A stretch of DNA of 35,321 nt from Candidatus Woesearchaeota archaeon (GCA_030154045.1 JASKKU010000007.1:1-35321), one strand, 5' to 3'. Counted from the first letter of the stretch, positions 1-9,490 are shown. Numbers and translations are program-made. Notes: generated by a model not told the origin, from the letters alone.

Positions 1-149
1 ACAGCATAATCATTAGCAGGATTGCTAGCTGGAAAAGATTTAACAGGAAATAAACTCAAACCAAAAGCCAACGCACCAACTAAAAAAGACTTAAAACGAC
101 TAGGTTTTTGTTTTTCATAAGTTCCATCAACAACATTATCCAAGCTCAT
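1..149 (-). CDS. N-terminus of a secreted or membrane-anchored protein (partial)
   Basis: This gene is too short for the ORF track because it runs off the left edge. Reading the minus strand from the ATG at 149 gives about 49 residues beginning MSLDNVVDGTYEKQKPSRFK, followed by a hydrophobic stretch (SFLVGALAFGLSLF) and then PVKSFPASNPANDYA. A basic segment, a hydrophobic core and a small-residue region ending near an Ala-Ser form a plausible Sec signal peptide, so the mature protein would lie outside the membrane. A box A-like A/T stretch lies about 22-26 nt before the ATG (roughly 165-177), which fits the leaderless pattern seen elsewhere in the window. It is divergent from aglB. The function cannot be judged from this fragment. 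Confidence 0.6.
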   Translation of the reverse strand, partial: MSLDNVVDGTYEKQKPSRFKSFLVGALAFGLSLFPVKSFPASNPANDYA

Positions 150-213
150 GATACCACTAACAAGTTAAAAATATAATAATATTTAAACTTTTCGATTTAA
201 AAAATTACAAAAC

Positions 214-223
214 ATTTAAATAA
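214..223 (+). promoter_or_regulatory. Box A (TATA-like) element of aglB
   Basis: ATTTAAATAA lies about 47 nt before the preferred ATG at 266, which would put transcription start near 244 and leave a roughly 20-nt leader. That leader carries AAGGT (253-257), 8 nt before ATG 266, so this gene seems to use a Shine-Dalgarno start rather than a leaderless one. Confidence 0.4.
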
Positions 224-265
224 AAAACATAAACCTTTCACTGAAAACTTTCAAGGTTCGTGAAA

Positions 266-2968
266 ATGAGAGAGAAAAAACCAACATTTCTAAGCAAACT
301 TAACGAAGCTATTGAAGGCAAAAGCAATAAAAAACTCATAAACAGTCTAATGGTTTTCTTATTGGTATTGATACCTATACTATTGAGCATTTATCTAAGA
401 ATCCAGCCTTATTACTTGCCTGCAACAGACGATTGGGCTACAAACGCCATAGAAAGACAAGTTAAGGCGAGTATTTCTCAAGCAATTGCCGAAAAGTATC
501 CTCTGCTTCCAGATTTCGAACGTAACAAACTAATAGAACAACAGTACTCTCTATATGTCTCTAAAAACAAAAATTTCTTAGAAAGCCAGGCACAACTGCT
601 CTCGCAAAATTTCAAGGACCAATTAAGAAGCGATGAGGAAAATGTTACATACTTAATAGCCATAGACCCATATCATTATTACAGAGTTGCAAGAAACGAA
701 ATAAAATTAGGTTATCCTGGGGATATAAAAATAGATAACAAGACTTCGGTTGATTACCTAATGTTTGGCGGAGCCCCTATTGAAAACAAGCCAAAATACA
801 CCGGTTCTTTCACAAACCTTCTTGACTTCCTTGAATCAAGGTCATATAAAGTTTTACACGCCTTAGGCTTCAAGCCTAGCTTGATGAAAGTTGCATTCTT
901 TATGCCTTTAATACTAATGACTTTAGCGGTAATCCCTGCATTCTTCTTGGGTAAAAGGTTATCCGGAAACATTGGAGGGTTTTTTACTGCTGTTATTGTT
1001 GCTATTCATCCTTTTGTATTAAGAAGAACAGCCGCAGGTTTCAGCGATACTGATGCGTTCAACATTTTATTTCCAATAACAATTGCTTGGTTTTTCCTGG
1101 AAACTATTAAAAGCTCAAACCTCAAGAGAGGAATCATATTCTCAATTCTAACAGCGTTTTCAATTTGGTTATACTCAATTGCGTGGGGTGGTTTCGGTTC
1201 AATGCTAGTTATTCTACTAGGAAGCATTGGCTTATACTTAGGTTATCTATTATCAAAAGCCATTTTTGTTAAAAAAGACAAAAACAAAAAAGAGGTTATT
1301 GATAGGATAAAAACCGAATTAATCTTTGTCGGCGTTTTGTTGTTATCTACATGGCTTTTATTATCTTTCAGACCTGGTTCAATGATCAATTTTAGCTATT
1401 TATTTACTGTTGTCAAAAATACTTTAGGTTTCACACAGATTAAAGCTGTTGCCACGACAAAGATCTGGCCTAATGTTTATACAACTGTTGCAGAATTAAA
1501 CCCGGGAAGCTTAAATGATGTCATAAACTCTTCTGGAGGAAAGATAGTGTTCTGGTTCTCCATAATTGGCGTTGCTTTAGCTTTCCTAACAAAGGATAAA
1601 AACGGAAAATGGAACCCTGCTTTCGGAATACTTTTACTTTTGTGGTATGCCGCAACTTTATACGCAGTATCCAAAGGAATAAGATTTGTATTACTAGTTG
1701 CTCCTGTGTTTGCAGTTTCTTTAGGATTGTTCATCGGAAGAACAATTGAAGTAGTCTCAAACTACTTTGATAAATGGTTTGAGATCAAGAAAAACACCTC
1801 TAGAATTTTGTTGATTGTCCTATTTGCAATGATTGTTTTTGTAGGGCAAAATTCCCTGTTTGCCCAGGCAAAAGCTGTAGCCTACTCAGAATTCCCAAGC
1901 ATGAACGATGGCTGGTATAATGCGCTCACTGCAATAAGGGATAATTCTTCAAAAGACGCGATCATAACATCTTGGTGGGACTTCGGGCATTGGTTCAAAG
2001 CAATAGCACAAAGACAGGTAACGTTTGATGGCGCAAGCCAGAACACTCCTATGGCCCATTGGGTTGGAAGGAGTTTGTTAACTGATAATGAAACTGAAGC
2101 ATTGACCATTTTAAGAATGCTTGACTGCGGCTCAAATTATGCATATGATTTAATCAATGAAAAACTCAACGATAGTTATGCCTCTGTAAAACTTGTTAAA
2201 AAGATAATTTCTTTGCCAAAATCAAAAGCAAAACAAGAATTATTAAAAAATTTCTCTGAGCAGGAAGCCAATGAAATCTTAAACTACACCCATTGCACTC
2301 CGCCGGAAGCATTCTACATAACTTCTGAGGATATGGTTGGAAAAGCAGGCGTGTGGGCGCACTTTGGTAGCTGGGACTTTGAAAAAGCTGCAATGTACAA
2401 AGAAGTAAAAGGCAAACCTTACAAAGTAGCTAAAGACATCCTAATGAACAAGTTTAACCTTTCGCCTGAAGATGCTGAGAGATACTATAACGAGATTCTA
2501 ACGACGAAAAACGCAGACTACTGGGTATCACCTTGGCCTGCTTATCAAGGCAGCGAAACAAGTTGCAAGCAGAACAATGAAACCTTAGATTGCATAAAAT
2601 TATTCTCACAGAACCAAGGAATTAGAGTTTTAATTAACTTATCAAACATGGAAGCTTACATAAATGAATTTAAAGAACAAAACAGACCTGCTGAATTTGT
2701 TTACTTTAAAGACAATGAACCTGTAGTTAAGAAATACAACAATCCTGTGGTGAAATTAGGAATCGCTCTAAAGAACGAATCAAACAAGTATTCGGTAATC
2801 ATAAGTGACCCATTGCTAACTAATAGTTTATTCTCAAGGCTATTCTTCTTTGAAGGAAAAGGAACAAAGTACTTTGACTTGTTTAAAGAGACCACAACCG
2901 TTTTCGGAGAAAGAATTTATGTTTGGAAAGTCAACTGGGATAAGTTCTTAAGTGATTTTGAAGGTTAA
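266..2968 (+). CDS. aglB: STT3/AglB oligosaccharyltransferase
   Basis: This is the membrane enzyme that transfers a lipid-linked oligosaccharide onto Asn-X-Ser/Thr sites of exported proteins. The hallmark WWDFG motif begins at residue 570 (SWWDFGHW). The N-terminal half carries the acidic metal/lipid-binding loops seen in the family: DPYHYYR near residue 134 and GFSDTDAFN near 260. About a dozen hydrophobic segments fill the first 500 residues, and a soluble C-terminal domain follows. At 900 aa it is a normal archaeal length. The ORF track starts at a GTG (260), but that codon sits only 2 nt after the AAGGT ribosome-binding sequence. The ATG at 266 has proper spacing and is preferred. It is convergent with a flippase gene that may deliver its lipid-linked glycan. 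The identification is secure; the glycan and carrier are unknown. Confidence 0.95.
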   Translation: MREKKPTFLSKLNEAIEGKSNKKLINSLMVFLLVLIPILLSIYLRIQPYYLPATDDWATNAIERQVKASISQAIAEKYPLLPDFERNKLIEQQYSLYVSKNKNFLESQAQLLSQNFKDQLRSDEENVTYLIAIDPYHYYRVARNEIKLGYPGDIKIDNKTSVDYLMFGGAPIENKPKYTGSFTNLLDFLESRSYKVLHALGFKPSLMKVAFFMPLILMTLAVIPAFFLGKRLSGNIGGFFTAVIVAIHPFVLRRTAAGFSDTDAFNILFPITIAWFFLETIKSSNLKRGIIFSILTAFSIWLYSIAWGGFGSMLVILLGSIGLYLGYLLSKAIFVKKDKNKKEVIDRIKTELIFVGVLLLSTWLLLSFRPGSMINFSYLFTVVKNTLGFTQIKAVATTKIWPNVYTTVAELNPGSLNDVINSSGGKIVFWFSIIGVALAFLTKDKNGKWNPAFGILLLLWYAATLYAVSKGIRFVLLVAPVFAVSLGLFIGRTIEVVSNYFDKWFEIKKNTSRILLIVLFAMIVFVGQNSLFAQAKAVAYSEFPSMNDGWYNALTAIRDNSSKDAIITSWWDFGHWFKAIAQRQVTFDGASQNTPMAHWVGRSLLTDNETEALTILRMLDCGSNYAYDLINEKLNDSYASVKLVKKIISLPKSKAKQELLKNFSEQEANEILNYTHCTPPEAFYITSEDMVGKAGVWAHFGSWDFEKAAMYKEVKGKPYKVAKDILMNKFNLSPEDAERYYNEILTTKNADYWVSPWPAYQGSETSCKQNNETLDCIKLFSQNQGIRVLINLSNMEAYINEFKEQNRPAEFVYFKDNEPVVKKYNNPVVKLGIALKNESNKYSVIISDPLLTNSLFSRLFFFEGKGTKYFDLFKETTTVFGERIYVWKVNWDKFLSDFEG

Positions 2969-2975
2969 AAATTAA

Positions 2976-2990
2976 TTTTTATTTTTTTTT
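2976..2990 (+). terminator. T-tract terminator after aglB
   Basis: A T-rich run (TTTTTATTTTTTTTT) starts a few bases after the aglB stop and ends just before the stop of the convergent flippase gene. Archaeal RNA polymerase commonly terminates at such U-tracts. It would serve aglB only, because on the other strand it is an A-tract. Confidence 0.5.
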
Positions 2991-2992
2991 AA

Positions 2993-4477
2993 TTAACCTG
3001 AAAAGATAATCTTCTTGAAATGCAAAATCTTGTCTGTGGTTAAAGCCTTAAACATAAATAATGAAATTATATAAACAAAAGATGCGATGGTTAAAACTAA
3101 GACTGCTTCAATAATTGCGTTCGTAAGAGTAAACAATTTCTTAAGAACAAAAATACTCAGTAAAAACAAAACATTAGACAAAACCACCTTTAATTGAAGC
3201 TTAAAATCAATTTTGGCCTTATAATCTTTTGTAATAATTTTGTGAGTTAAGTAAGCCATCAGAACCCAGCTTAAGGAAGTCGCGATTGCTGCACCCATCA
3301 CTGAAAACATAGGGATTAAAATTATATCCAAGATAACATTAAACAAAGCAGCATAATATACAACCTTAGACCTTTCTTTGGCTTTTCCTATGCCTGCAAC
3401 AATAGCAAAATTAATCTCTCTAATAGCCCTAAAAACAAAAAACGCTGCGAAAATTCTTAAAGTATTAGCTGCATCCAAATATTTCGCTCCAAACAAAACC
3501 TTGATAACTAATTCAGGATATGCAAAAAAAATTAAACCCAAAGGCAAAGACAAAAATAGAAAGTTGTTGTATATTAAATTCAAAGCTGAAATAATTGTTT
3601 TATCTTTCTTTTCGTGATACCATCTTGAGAATTTAGGAAAAAGGATGATTTGCAGCGGTGTAATAAAAACAAGCATTATCGTTAAAGAAGGCAATGCAAT
3701 ATTGTACAAGCCAGTAGCCTCAGCTCCTTTAAAAAATGTTAATAATATGATATCTGAATAAGTTAAAATTATGCCTGCAGCTGTTGAAAACATTATAGGC
3801 AATGCATAAGAAAACATCTCTCTAACTAAATCCTTGTTTATTTTAGCTTTTGTTTTAATTATATCTTTAAAATTAAGAACAAAGAAGATATAATAAACAA
3901 GTATGGTTATCAAAGCACCAAACAAATAGGAATATGCAGGAACCCTAACACCTAAATCCGTGGTTGAAAAAAGAATTATAGATAAAAATAAAATTGAAGA
4001 TAGATTCATCACTTCAGCTATCTTAAAATAGACAACCTTTTGATATGCTGAAAAAAGATACATCAAAGTGGGCAATATAGTATGAAAAGCAAATAAAACT
4101 AAGAGAATATTGTAAACACTCAAAGCAAGAGGAGTTTTAAAGTAATGCTCTACTAAAAAGTTTCTTAATAGAAACAGAATTAATGTGATGACCAAACCCA
4201 AAACAAACTGCGGAACAAAACCAACAATCATCACGCCTTTTATTCTAGATTTATCCTTTTTCGCAAGGTATTTGTTTATAAAAAACAGGGTTGCCTCTGA
4301 CAATCCTAAATCCCTAAATGGAGCAAAGAAGAATATGAATGAGTATACTGCATAAAACAAACCATACTCAAACAAAGAAAGATTCCTCGCAAACAAAATT
4401 CTCAATGAATAAGCTAAAACTCCTGCAAGAATTGCAAGAGCATAAACAAAAATTGCCTGCTTGAAGGTTTTGTTCAT
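2993..4477 (-). CDS. Polysaccharide flippase (Wzx-like, MOP superfamily)
   Basis: The 494-aa product is almost entirely hydrophobic, with roughly 12-14 predicted membrane segments, and has the MOP-superfamily lipid-linked oligosaccharide flippase pattern (RILFARNLSLFEYGLFYAVYSF near the N-terminus, LGLSEATLFFINKY after it). Such proteins move lipid-bound glycans across the membrane. The neighbouring convergent aglB suggests that this one supplies the oligosaccharyltransferase with its donor; that is inference from position. The ORF-track start (4486) is a TTG. The ATG at 4477 lies 28 nt after a box A (4501-4510), matching the leaderless pattern, so I use it. Substrate identity cannot be told from sequence. 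Confidence 0.87.
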   Translation of the reverse strand: MNKTFKQAIFVYALAILAGVLAYSLRILFARNLSLFEYGLFYAVYSFIFFFAPFRDLGLSEATLFFINKYLAKKDKSRIKGVMIVGFVPQFVLGLVITLILFLLRNFLVEHYFKTPLALSVYNILLVLFAFHTILPTLMYLFSAYQKVVYFKIAEVMNLSSILFLSIILFSTTDLGVRVPAYSYLFGALITILVYYIFFVLNFKDIIKTKAKINKDLVREMFSYALPIMFSTAAGIILTYSDIILLTFFKGAEATGLYNIALPSLTIMLVFITPLQIILFPKFSRWYHEKKDKTIISALNLIYNNFLFLSLPLGLIFFAYPELVIKVLFGAKYLDAANTLRIFAAFFVFRAIREINFAIVAGIGKAKERSKVVYYAALFNVILDIILIPMFSVMGAAIATSLSWVLMAYLTHKIITKDYKAKIDFKLQLKVVLSNVLFLLSIFVLKKLFTLTNAIIEAVLVLTIASFVYIISLFMFKALTTDKILHFKKIIFSG

Positions 4478-4500
4478 TAAAACCAATAAAGTTTGTTTAG

Positions 4501-4510
4501 GTTTAAAAAT
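4501..4510 (-). promoter_or_regulatory. Box A element of the flippase gene
   Basis: On the minus strand this reads ATTTTTAAAC, centred 28 nt before the ATG at 4477. The spacing predicts a leaderless mRNA and supports the ATG over the upstream TTG. The rest of the 4487-4692 gap is very A/T-rich and I see no gene or RNA in it. Confidence 0.45.
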
Positions 4511-4692
4511 TTAATTGAAACATAGAACAAACCAAACATCAATAATATTTACAGAGCATGTTTTTTATACTTTGAGAAATCTAGTTTATATTATTAAAAA
4601 AATTAAAAAAACTATACTAAAATACAAATTCTTCTCTTAAAAAATGAATCAATCAAAAACTTTAAAAAAGATTTAGTTTTTTACCCTCAAAA

Positions 4693-4983
4693 ATGGATTT
4701 CATTAGGCAGGTCTATGTTGGCATTTTATTAACAACGAGTTTTATGGGTAGTTATTTTCTTAAAGAAACTCCAAATATTAATTCGACTTATACCATAAAA
4801 CCCATAATTAAGAAACAGTATTATAGTATATATCAAAATTATAATATATCTCAAAACAAAAAAGATAGAAAAGGAGACAAAAAAAGTAAAAACACCATCT
4901 TAAAAGAATATGCTGTTCTGCCTAGGAGACTCGAAGACATACTTGATAGCATTAAAATAGCAAGCCAAGATAAAAAAGATTAA
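4693..4983 (+). CDS. Small membrane-anchored or secreted protein, unknown
   Basis: This 96-aa ORF is not recognised. It begins MDFIRQVYVGILLTTSFMGSYF, a single N-terminal hydrophobic segment that could be an anchor or signal peptide. A Tyr/Asn-rich middle and a strongly basic region (NKKDRKGDKKSKN) follow, and the C-terminal helix-like tail is charged. An A/T-rich AACTTTAAAAAAG stretch lies about 30 nt upstream and could be its box A. It is convergent with sufU, and the two stops overlap by 4 bp. No homologous shadow ORF competes over most of its length. Its short length and biased composition mean it could be a chance ORF, but the ordered hydrophobic-to-basic layout favours a real small gene. 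Confidence 0.5.
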   Translation: MDFIRQVYVGILLTTSFMGSYFLKETPNINSTYTIKPIIKKQYYSIYQNYNISQNKKDRKGDKKSKNTILKEYAVLPRRLEDILDSIKIASQDKKD

Positions 4984-5363
4984 TTTTTGTTTTTTGAAAC
5001 ATAATCAATAACTGCCCGTTTAAGAACTTTCAAAGGCAAAGTTGCACACTTGATTCGATTAACTCCTAAAGGAACTTTAACTAGTTTTCTAATAAACTCA
5101 TCATCAAGCTTCAAAACCTCATCAATGCTTTTGCCAATTACCTGCTCAAGCAACAGGTCTGAAGAAGCCATTGAGATTAAACAACCTTTGCCATCAAACT
5201 TTGCGTCTTTTATAATACCATCTTCAATCTTTAGAAAAATCTCAACTTGATCTCCGCAAACTTGATTCCTGTCATTAAAAGAAGCATTAAACTCCTTTAA
5301 ATTCCCTTTATAAACAGGCTTCTCGCTCCGTTCTATCAGAAAATCGTACTCCATTTGTATCAC
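4980..5363 (-). CDS. sufU: SufU/IscU-like Fe-S cluster scaffold protein
   Basis: This 127-aa protein of the NifU_N/IscU fold holds a nascent Fe-S cluster or zinc, or accepts sulfur from the cysteine desulfurase. Three conserved cysteines are visible in family context: C36 with the following Asp (VCGDQ), C61 (GKGCLIS) and C106 (IKCATLP). These correspond to the ligands of the family. It is the last gene of the suf cluster, 49 bp downstream of sufS, so SufS is the natural sulfur donor. The second Met (residue 4) is an equally possible start. There is no SufE gene nearby, consistent with a SufU-type system. Confidence 0.88.
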   Translation of the reverse strand: MIQMEYDFLIERSEKPVYKGNLKEFNASFNDRNQVCGDQVEIFLKIEDGIIKDAKFDGKGCLISMASSDLLLEQVIGKSIDEVLKLDDEFIRKLVKVPLGVNRIKCATLPLKVLKRAVIDYVSKNKN

Positions 5364-5412
5364 TTGTTTTTAACATTTCATTTTAATTTCAACAATTTAA
5401 GACTTTTGGTAA

Positions 5413-6606
5413 TCACAAGGCATTAATCCAATTCAAAGCATCAATAAACTTATCAACCTCTTCAAAAGTGTTGTAAAAATAAAAACTCACTCTTGCAGAA
5501 CCGTTAATATTCAAAAACTCGTGCAAAGGCATCGCGCAATGATGCCCTGCCCTTATAGCAATGTTCCTCATGTCCATGAAAGAAGCAACATCGTGCGCAT
5601 GAAACCTTTTGTGGTTGAAAGCAATAATTCCGGTTTTATCTTCTAAATCAGAACCATAAATAGTTATGTTCTTAACACTTTTCATCTTTTGCAGAGCATA
5701 CTCAACAAGCTTCTTTTCATGTTCTACAATATTATCAAAACCGATTTTGTTTAAGTACTCTAGAGCTTTCATCAAACCATAAGCCTGAACAAAAGGCATT
5801 GTACCTGCTTCAAATTTGTAAGGCAACTCCGCAGCTTTAAAATTATTTACATTAACTTGAGAAATCATCTCGCCGCCGCCAAGAAAACAAGGCATTTCCT
5901 CAAGCAAATCCTGTTTGCCGATTAAAACTCCTATACCAACAGGAGCCAGCATTTTATGACCTGAAAAAACCAAGAAATCAATATAATCTAAATTAACTTT
6001 GTGATGCGGAACAAGCTGAGCTCCGTCACAAATTGTTATTGCTCCCTCTTTTTTCGCAATCTCAAATAACTTTGGATTAGTTACATAACCTGTAACATTT
6101 GATAAACCTGTCAAGGAAACAATATCCTTGCCTTTAACCTTTTGCAAAAAATCCTTTTCATCAAGTTTAAATTCTTGATTCAAACCAACGAACTCAATTT
6201 CAACATTTTCATATCTTTCCTTGGCAATAAACCACGGAACTATGTTAGAATGATGTTCTAAAACACTAATCAGAACCTTAACCATGCCTTTTTTCTTAAC
6301 AATCATTCTTGTCAAAGAATCCGCAAGCAAATTCAAAGATTCAGTTGAATTTTTTGTAAAGATAACCTCTTTGCTCTTAACGCCAAAGAAATCTGCCAAA
6401 AATTTCCTGGATTGTTCATACAACTCAGTAGCTTTTTCGCTCAGCTTGTAAACACCTCTAAGAACGTTCGCATAATTATTTTTATAAAACTGCTCCACAG
6501 ACTCAATCACTTGCAAAGGCTTTTGTGTTGAGGCCGCATTATCAAAAAAGATTACATCCTTAAGAATAGGGAAATCTTTTCTGATTTCCTCAACATTAAA
6601 GCTCAT
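5413..6606 (-). CDS. sufS: Cysteine desulfurase SufS (class V aminotransferase)
   Basis: This PLP enzyme removes sulfur from cysteine as a persulfide for Fe-S assembly. Visible family landmarks are DNAASTQKP near the N-terminus, the PLP lysine in FSGHKMLAPVGIG, and the active-site cysteine in RAGHHCAMPLHE. The RxGHHCA loop marks the type II (SufS/CsdA) group rather than IscS. The length of 397 aa is normal. It overlaps the upstream sufD by 4 bp (ATGA arrangement), suggesting translational coupling. SufU downstream is the expected sulfur acceptor. Confidence 0.95.
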   Translation of the reverse strand: MSFNVEEIRKDFPILKDVIFFDNAASTQKPLQVIESVEQFYKNNYANVLRGVYKLSEKATELYEQSRKFLADFFGVKSKEVIFTKNSTESLNLLADSLTRMIVKKKGMVKVLISVLEHHSNIVPWFIAKERYENVEIEFVGLNQEFKLDEKDFLQKVKGKDIVSLTGLSNVTGYVTNPKLFEIAKKEGAITICDGAQLVPHHKVNLDYIDFLVFSGHKMLAPVGIGVLIGKQDLLEEMPCFLGGGEMISQVNVNNFKAAELPYKFEAGTMPFVQAYGLMKALEYLNKIGFDNIVEHEKKLVEYALQKMKSVKNITIYGSDLEDKTGIIAFNHKRFHAHDVASFMDMRNIAIRAGHHCAMPLHEFLNINGSARVSFYFYNTFEEVDKFIDALNWINAL

Positions 6607-7388
6607 AATTCCACCTTTTCTATAATGGAATCAAAAAACTTTTCCTTCAGATACTTTCCTAACTGCTCTCTAACAAACAACAACTCAGCATCTTCTCTTG
6701 ATAAACCTTTCGCCATGAAATAAAATAGAGCATCTTCATCAAAGCCATAAATTAAAGCAGAATGTGATGCTTTAACCTCATTATCATTAACCTCAAGTAT
6801 AGGAGTTAACTCAACCTCATCACCTAAATTCAAGCATCTCAAGTTCATAGCAACATCAACATCTTTTGAATTAACAAAAGCCTTTCCTTGAGAAGAAAAA
6901 TTACTCAAATTAACAGCCATCAAATTCAAATAAGTCTTGCTATTATCATTTACAAAAATCAAAGGGTCAACTTTAACAAAACCCCTAGAAATTAAAGCCA
7001 TATTTACAGAAAGCTCAACTTTAGGTTTTGAAAATGTTTGCAATTTAAGATCCAGTTTTGTCAAATCAACAAACGAGTTAAAACTCGCGTTTGACAAAGC
7101 AACAACATTAAGTTCAAAAATTCCATTCAACTCAAAAACAACATTCAAGGAATCCAAAAGAACAAATATAATTTTTCCTTCTTTATTTTTTGAGGTTATT
7201 TTCAGATTGGATTTGTTTTTAACAACAAAACAAACAGATTTTTCTTCGAAGTTTAAATCAAGAGCATCATCTTCAATAGTATAAAAAACATAATCGCCTA
7301 ACTTTAAATCATTATTAAAACTCGAACTAACTTCAACAAGCTTTGATTTGATTAAATCCTCTAATCGCTCAAAATTAGTTTTTTTCAT
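6603..7388 (-). CDS. sufD: SufD-like subunit of the SufBCD scaffold (short form)
   Basis: This 261-aa protein is related to the SufB/SufD beta-helix family. The most recognisable part is the C-terminus, SHSALIYGFDEDALFYFMAKGLSREDAE, which matches the conserved His-containing SufD/SufB tail. The rest is divergent, and the protein is much shorter than typical bacterial SufD (over 400 aa); most of the loss seems to be N-terminal. Such short forms occur in archaea. It pairs with SufB and the SufC ATPase to form the Fe-S assembly scaffold. Only 1 bp separates it from the sufB stop, and it overlaps sufS, so it belongs to the same transcript. Confidence 0.8.
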   Translation of the reverse strand: MKKTNFERLEDLIKSKLVEVSSSFNNDLKLGDYVFYTIEDDALDLNFEEKSVCFVVKNKSNLKITSKNKEGKIIFVLLDSLNVVFELNGIFELNVVALSNASFNSFVDLTKLDLKLQTFSKPKVELSVNMALISRGFVKVDPLIFVNDNSKTYLNLMAVNLSNFSSQGKAFVNSKDVDVAMNLRCLNLGDEVELTPILEVNDNEVKASHSALIYGFDEDALFYFMAKGLSREDAELLFVREQLGKYLKEKFFDSIIEKVEL

Positions 7389-7389
7389 T

Positions 7390-8757
7390 TTATCCTATAG
7401 CATTTTCAAACTGCATCTTAAGCAGTTTATTAAATTCAACAGCATACTCCATCGGAAGCTCCTTAGCAACAGGATTCAAAAATCCAAGTACAAGCATTGC
7501 CTTTGCATCTTCCTCTTTAATACCCCTAGACATTAGATAGAATAAAGCATCCTCATCAAGTTTTCCAACAGTAGCTTCATGCTTAACAATCGCTTTTTTA
7601 TTCTTGATCTTATTCCTTGGATATGTATTACTAAATGAATTATCGTCAAGCATCAATGCATCACAGCTTACATCCACTACAGCATTGTCTGCTTTTTCAT
7701 CAACAAATACAAACCCTCTATAAGTATGAATTCCTGAATCAAAACTTATGCCTTTGCTAACAATCTTTCCTCTAACATTTTTTCCTAGAGCAATGATTTT
7801 TGCACCCGCGTCTATGTTTTGATTTTTTCCAGCAATCGAGATTCCTAAGATATCTCCTCTAGAGTTATCTCCTTTAAGTATAATTGCAGGATATTTCATA
7901 TTTATTCCCGAACCTAAATTTCCGTCAACCCATTCTATGACAGCATTTTCTTCAGCAAGCCCCCTTTTAGTTGTCAAGTTCAAAACATTCTTGCTCCAGT
8001 TTTGAATTGTCGTATAACGCATCTTTCCGTTTTTATGAACAAACACTTCAACTACTCCTGCATGCAAACTCGCTTTGCTATATAAAGGAGCTGTACAGCC
8101 TTCAATGTAATGCACTGACGCACCTTCTTCAACAATAATAAGACTTCTTTCAAACTGGCCTGTGCCTTCAAAATTCATTCTAAAGTAAGTTTGCAAGGGC
8201 AAATCAACTTTAACATTTTTAGGAACATACAAAAAAGTTCCCCCAGACCAAGCAGCAGTGTTCAATGCCGCAAATTTATTATCAGTAGGAGGAATAAGTT
8301 TGCCAAAGTATTTCTTAACTAAATCAGGGTAAAGTTTAACAGCTTCATCCATTGAAGTAAATATGACACCCTGCTTAGCCAAAGATTCTTTTATCTTTCT
8401 ATAAATCATCTCTGACTCAAACTGTGCCCCGCTTCCAGCAAGAAATTCTCTTTCTGCTTCCGGAATCCCAAGCTTGTCAAAAGTTTCCTTGATCTCTTCA
8501 GGCACTTCATCCCAGTTAGAAGCGGTTTTCTCAGCAGGTCTCAAGTATAAATAAACATCGTCAAAGTTTACATTTATTTCAGGGGCCCATTTAGGCAAAC
8601 TCAACTCAAAGAAATGTTTCAAGCCTTCCAATCTTAAATTAAGCATCCATTCAGGTTCGTTCTTAACTTTGGAGATATCCCTAATTATCTGCTCGCTTAC
8701 GCCTTTCTTAGCTTTGTAAACAAAATGCTCTTTTTGATTTTTCTCAACATCTTTCAT
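7390..8757 (-). CDS. sufB: Fe-S cluster assembly scaffold SufB
   Basis: This 455-aa SufB protein is the scaffold on which SufBCD builds Fe-S clusters. Recognisable segments include AAWSGGTFLYVPKNVKVDLPLQTYFR, EGASVHYIEGCTAP, NWSKNVLNLTTKRG and the C-terminal VKHEATVGKLDEDALFYLMSRGI. The position of the E. coli Cys405 is Ser here (NSFSNTYP). Bacillus-type SufB also has Ser in this region, so I read this as a subgroup trait rather than a lesion. It sits 3 bp after sufC and 1 bp before sufD, a compact operon. The identification is secure. Confidence 0.95.
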   Translation of the reverse strand: MKDVEKNQKEHFVYKAKKGVSEQIIRDISKVKNEPEWMLNLRLEGLKHFFELSLPKWAPEINVNFDDVYLYLRPAEKTASNWDEVPEEIKETFDKLGIPEAEREFLAGSGAQFESEMIYRKIKESLAKQGVIFTSMDEAVKLYPDLVKKYFGKLIPPTDNKFAALNTAAWSGGTFLYVPKNVKVDLPLQTYFRMNFEGTGQFERSLIIVEEGASVHYIEGCTAPLYSKASLHAGVVEVFVHKNGKMRYTTIQNWSKNVLNLTTKRGLAEENAVIEWVDGNLGSGINMKYPAIILKGDNSRGDILGISIAGKNQNIDAGAKIIALGKNVRGKIVSKGISFDSGIHTYRGFVFVDEKADNAVVDVSCDALMLDDNSFSNTYPRNKIKNKKAIVKHEATVGKLDEDALFYLMSRGIKEEDAKAMLVLGFLNPVAKELPMEYAVEFNKLLKMQFENAIG

Positions 8758-8760
8758 TTT

Positions 8761-9465
8761 TTAAACAGAATCATAACCTTTATCTTCAATAACTTTAGCC
8801 AAAGAGAAATCCCCTGACTTTATAATTTGGCCTTTTTTATAGACATGCACATAATCTACATCTAAGTAATCTAAAATTCTTGTATAATGCGTAACTAAAA
8901 TAATGCCTCTTGTTTTTTTCAAATAGGACACAACAGAAGCAATAATCTTGAGGTTATCTACGTCAACTCCTGAATCAATCTCATCAATCAAAAGATACCT
9001 TGGATTAATCAACAAGACCTGCAATAATTCCAACTTCTTTTTTTCTCCACCACTAAAACCAGAAAAATCTCTGTTCAAGATTCCTCTATCAAGTTTCAAA
9101 AGCTGCAAATATTCATCCAAAAGTTTACTGAATTCAGCTGAATCTTTAACTTTATTCTTAGCAATATTCCATAAAAAGTTCCTTAATCTTACGCCTTCCA
9201 AGTCAGGAGTATACTGAAATATCGCTGTCAAACCAGATTCAACTATTTCATTTGGCTTCAACCCAACAATGCTTTTCCCATCTAACTCAATTTTACCTTC
9301 CACCTTAAACAGAGGATGGCCCATAATCCCATATATCAAAGTGCTCTTACCAGAACCATTCGGACCCATCAGAACATGGAGCTCATTCTCCTTAACATCA
9401 ATAGAAACATCCTTTACAATCCTCTCATCGTTAACGCAAACGCAAACATTCTTCAAAGATAACAT
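8761..9465 (-). CDS. sufC: Fe-S assembly ATPase SufC
   Basis: This ABC-type ATPase drives the SufBCD complex. Visible motifs are Walker A (GPNGSGKST), the Q-loop region (AIFQYTPDLEGVRLRNF, typical of SufC), the signature FSGGEKKKLELLQ, Walker B (YLLIDEIDSGVD) and the switch His (LVTHYTRIL). The ORF track starts at 9492. The ATG at 9465 (MLSLKNVCV) matches where SufC proteins usually begin and lies about 31 nt after a TATA-like box at 9491-9502, so I prefer it (234 aa). It is the first gene of the suf operon, and an 18-bp palindrome lies just upstream. Confidence 0.93.
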   Translation of the reverse strand: MLSLKNVCVCVNDERIVKDVSIDVKENELHVLMGPNGSGKSTLIYGIMGHPLFKVEGKIELDGKSIVGLKPNEIVESGLTAIFQYTPDLEGVRLRNFLWNIAKNKVKDSAEFSKLLDEYLQLLKLDRGILNRDFSGFSGGEKKKLELLQVLLINPRYLLIDEIDSGVDVDNLKIIASVVSYLKKTRGIILVTHYTRILDYLDVDYVHVYKKGQIIKSGDFSLAKVIEDKGYDSV

Positions 9466-9490
9466 TTTAAGCTTTAGAAAAAACCAAGCC

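Noticed and set aside
7390-8757. SufB lacks the cysteine corresponding to E. coli Cys405
   Set aside because: Bacillus-type SufB proteins also have Ser in this region, so it is a subgroup feature and not a damaged active site.
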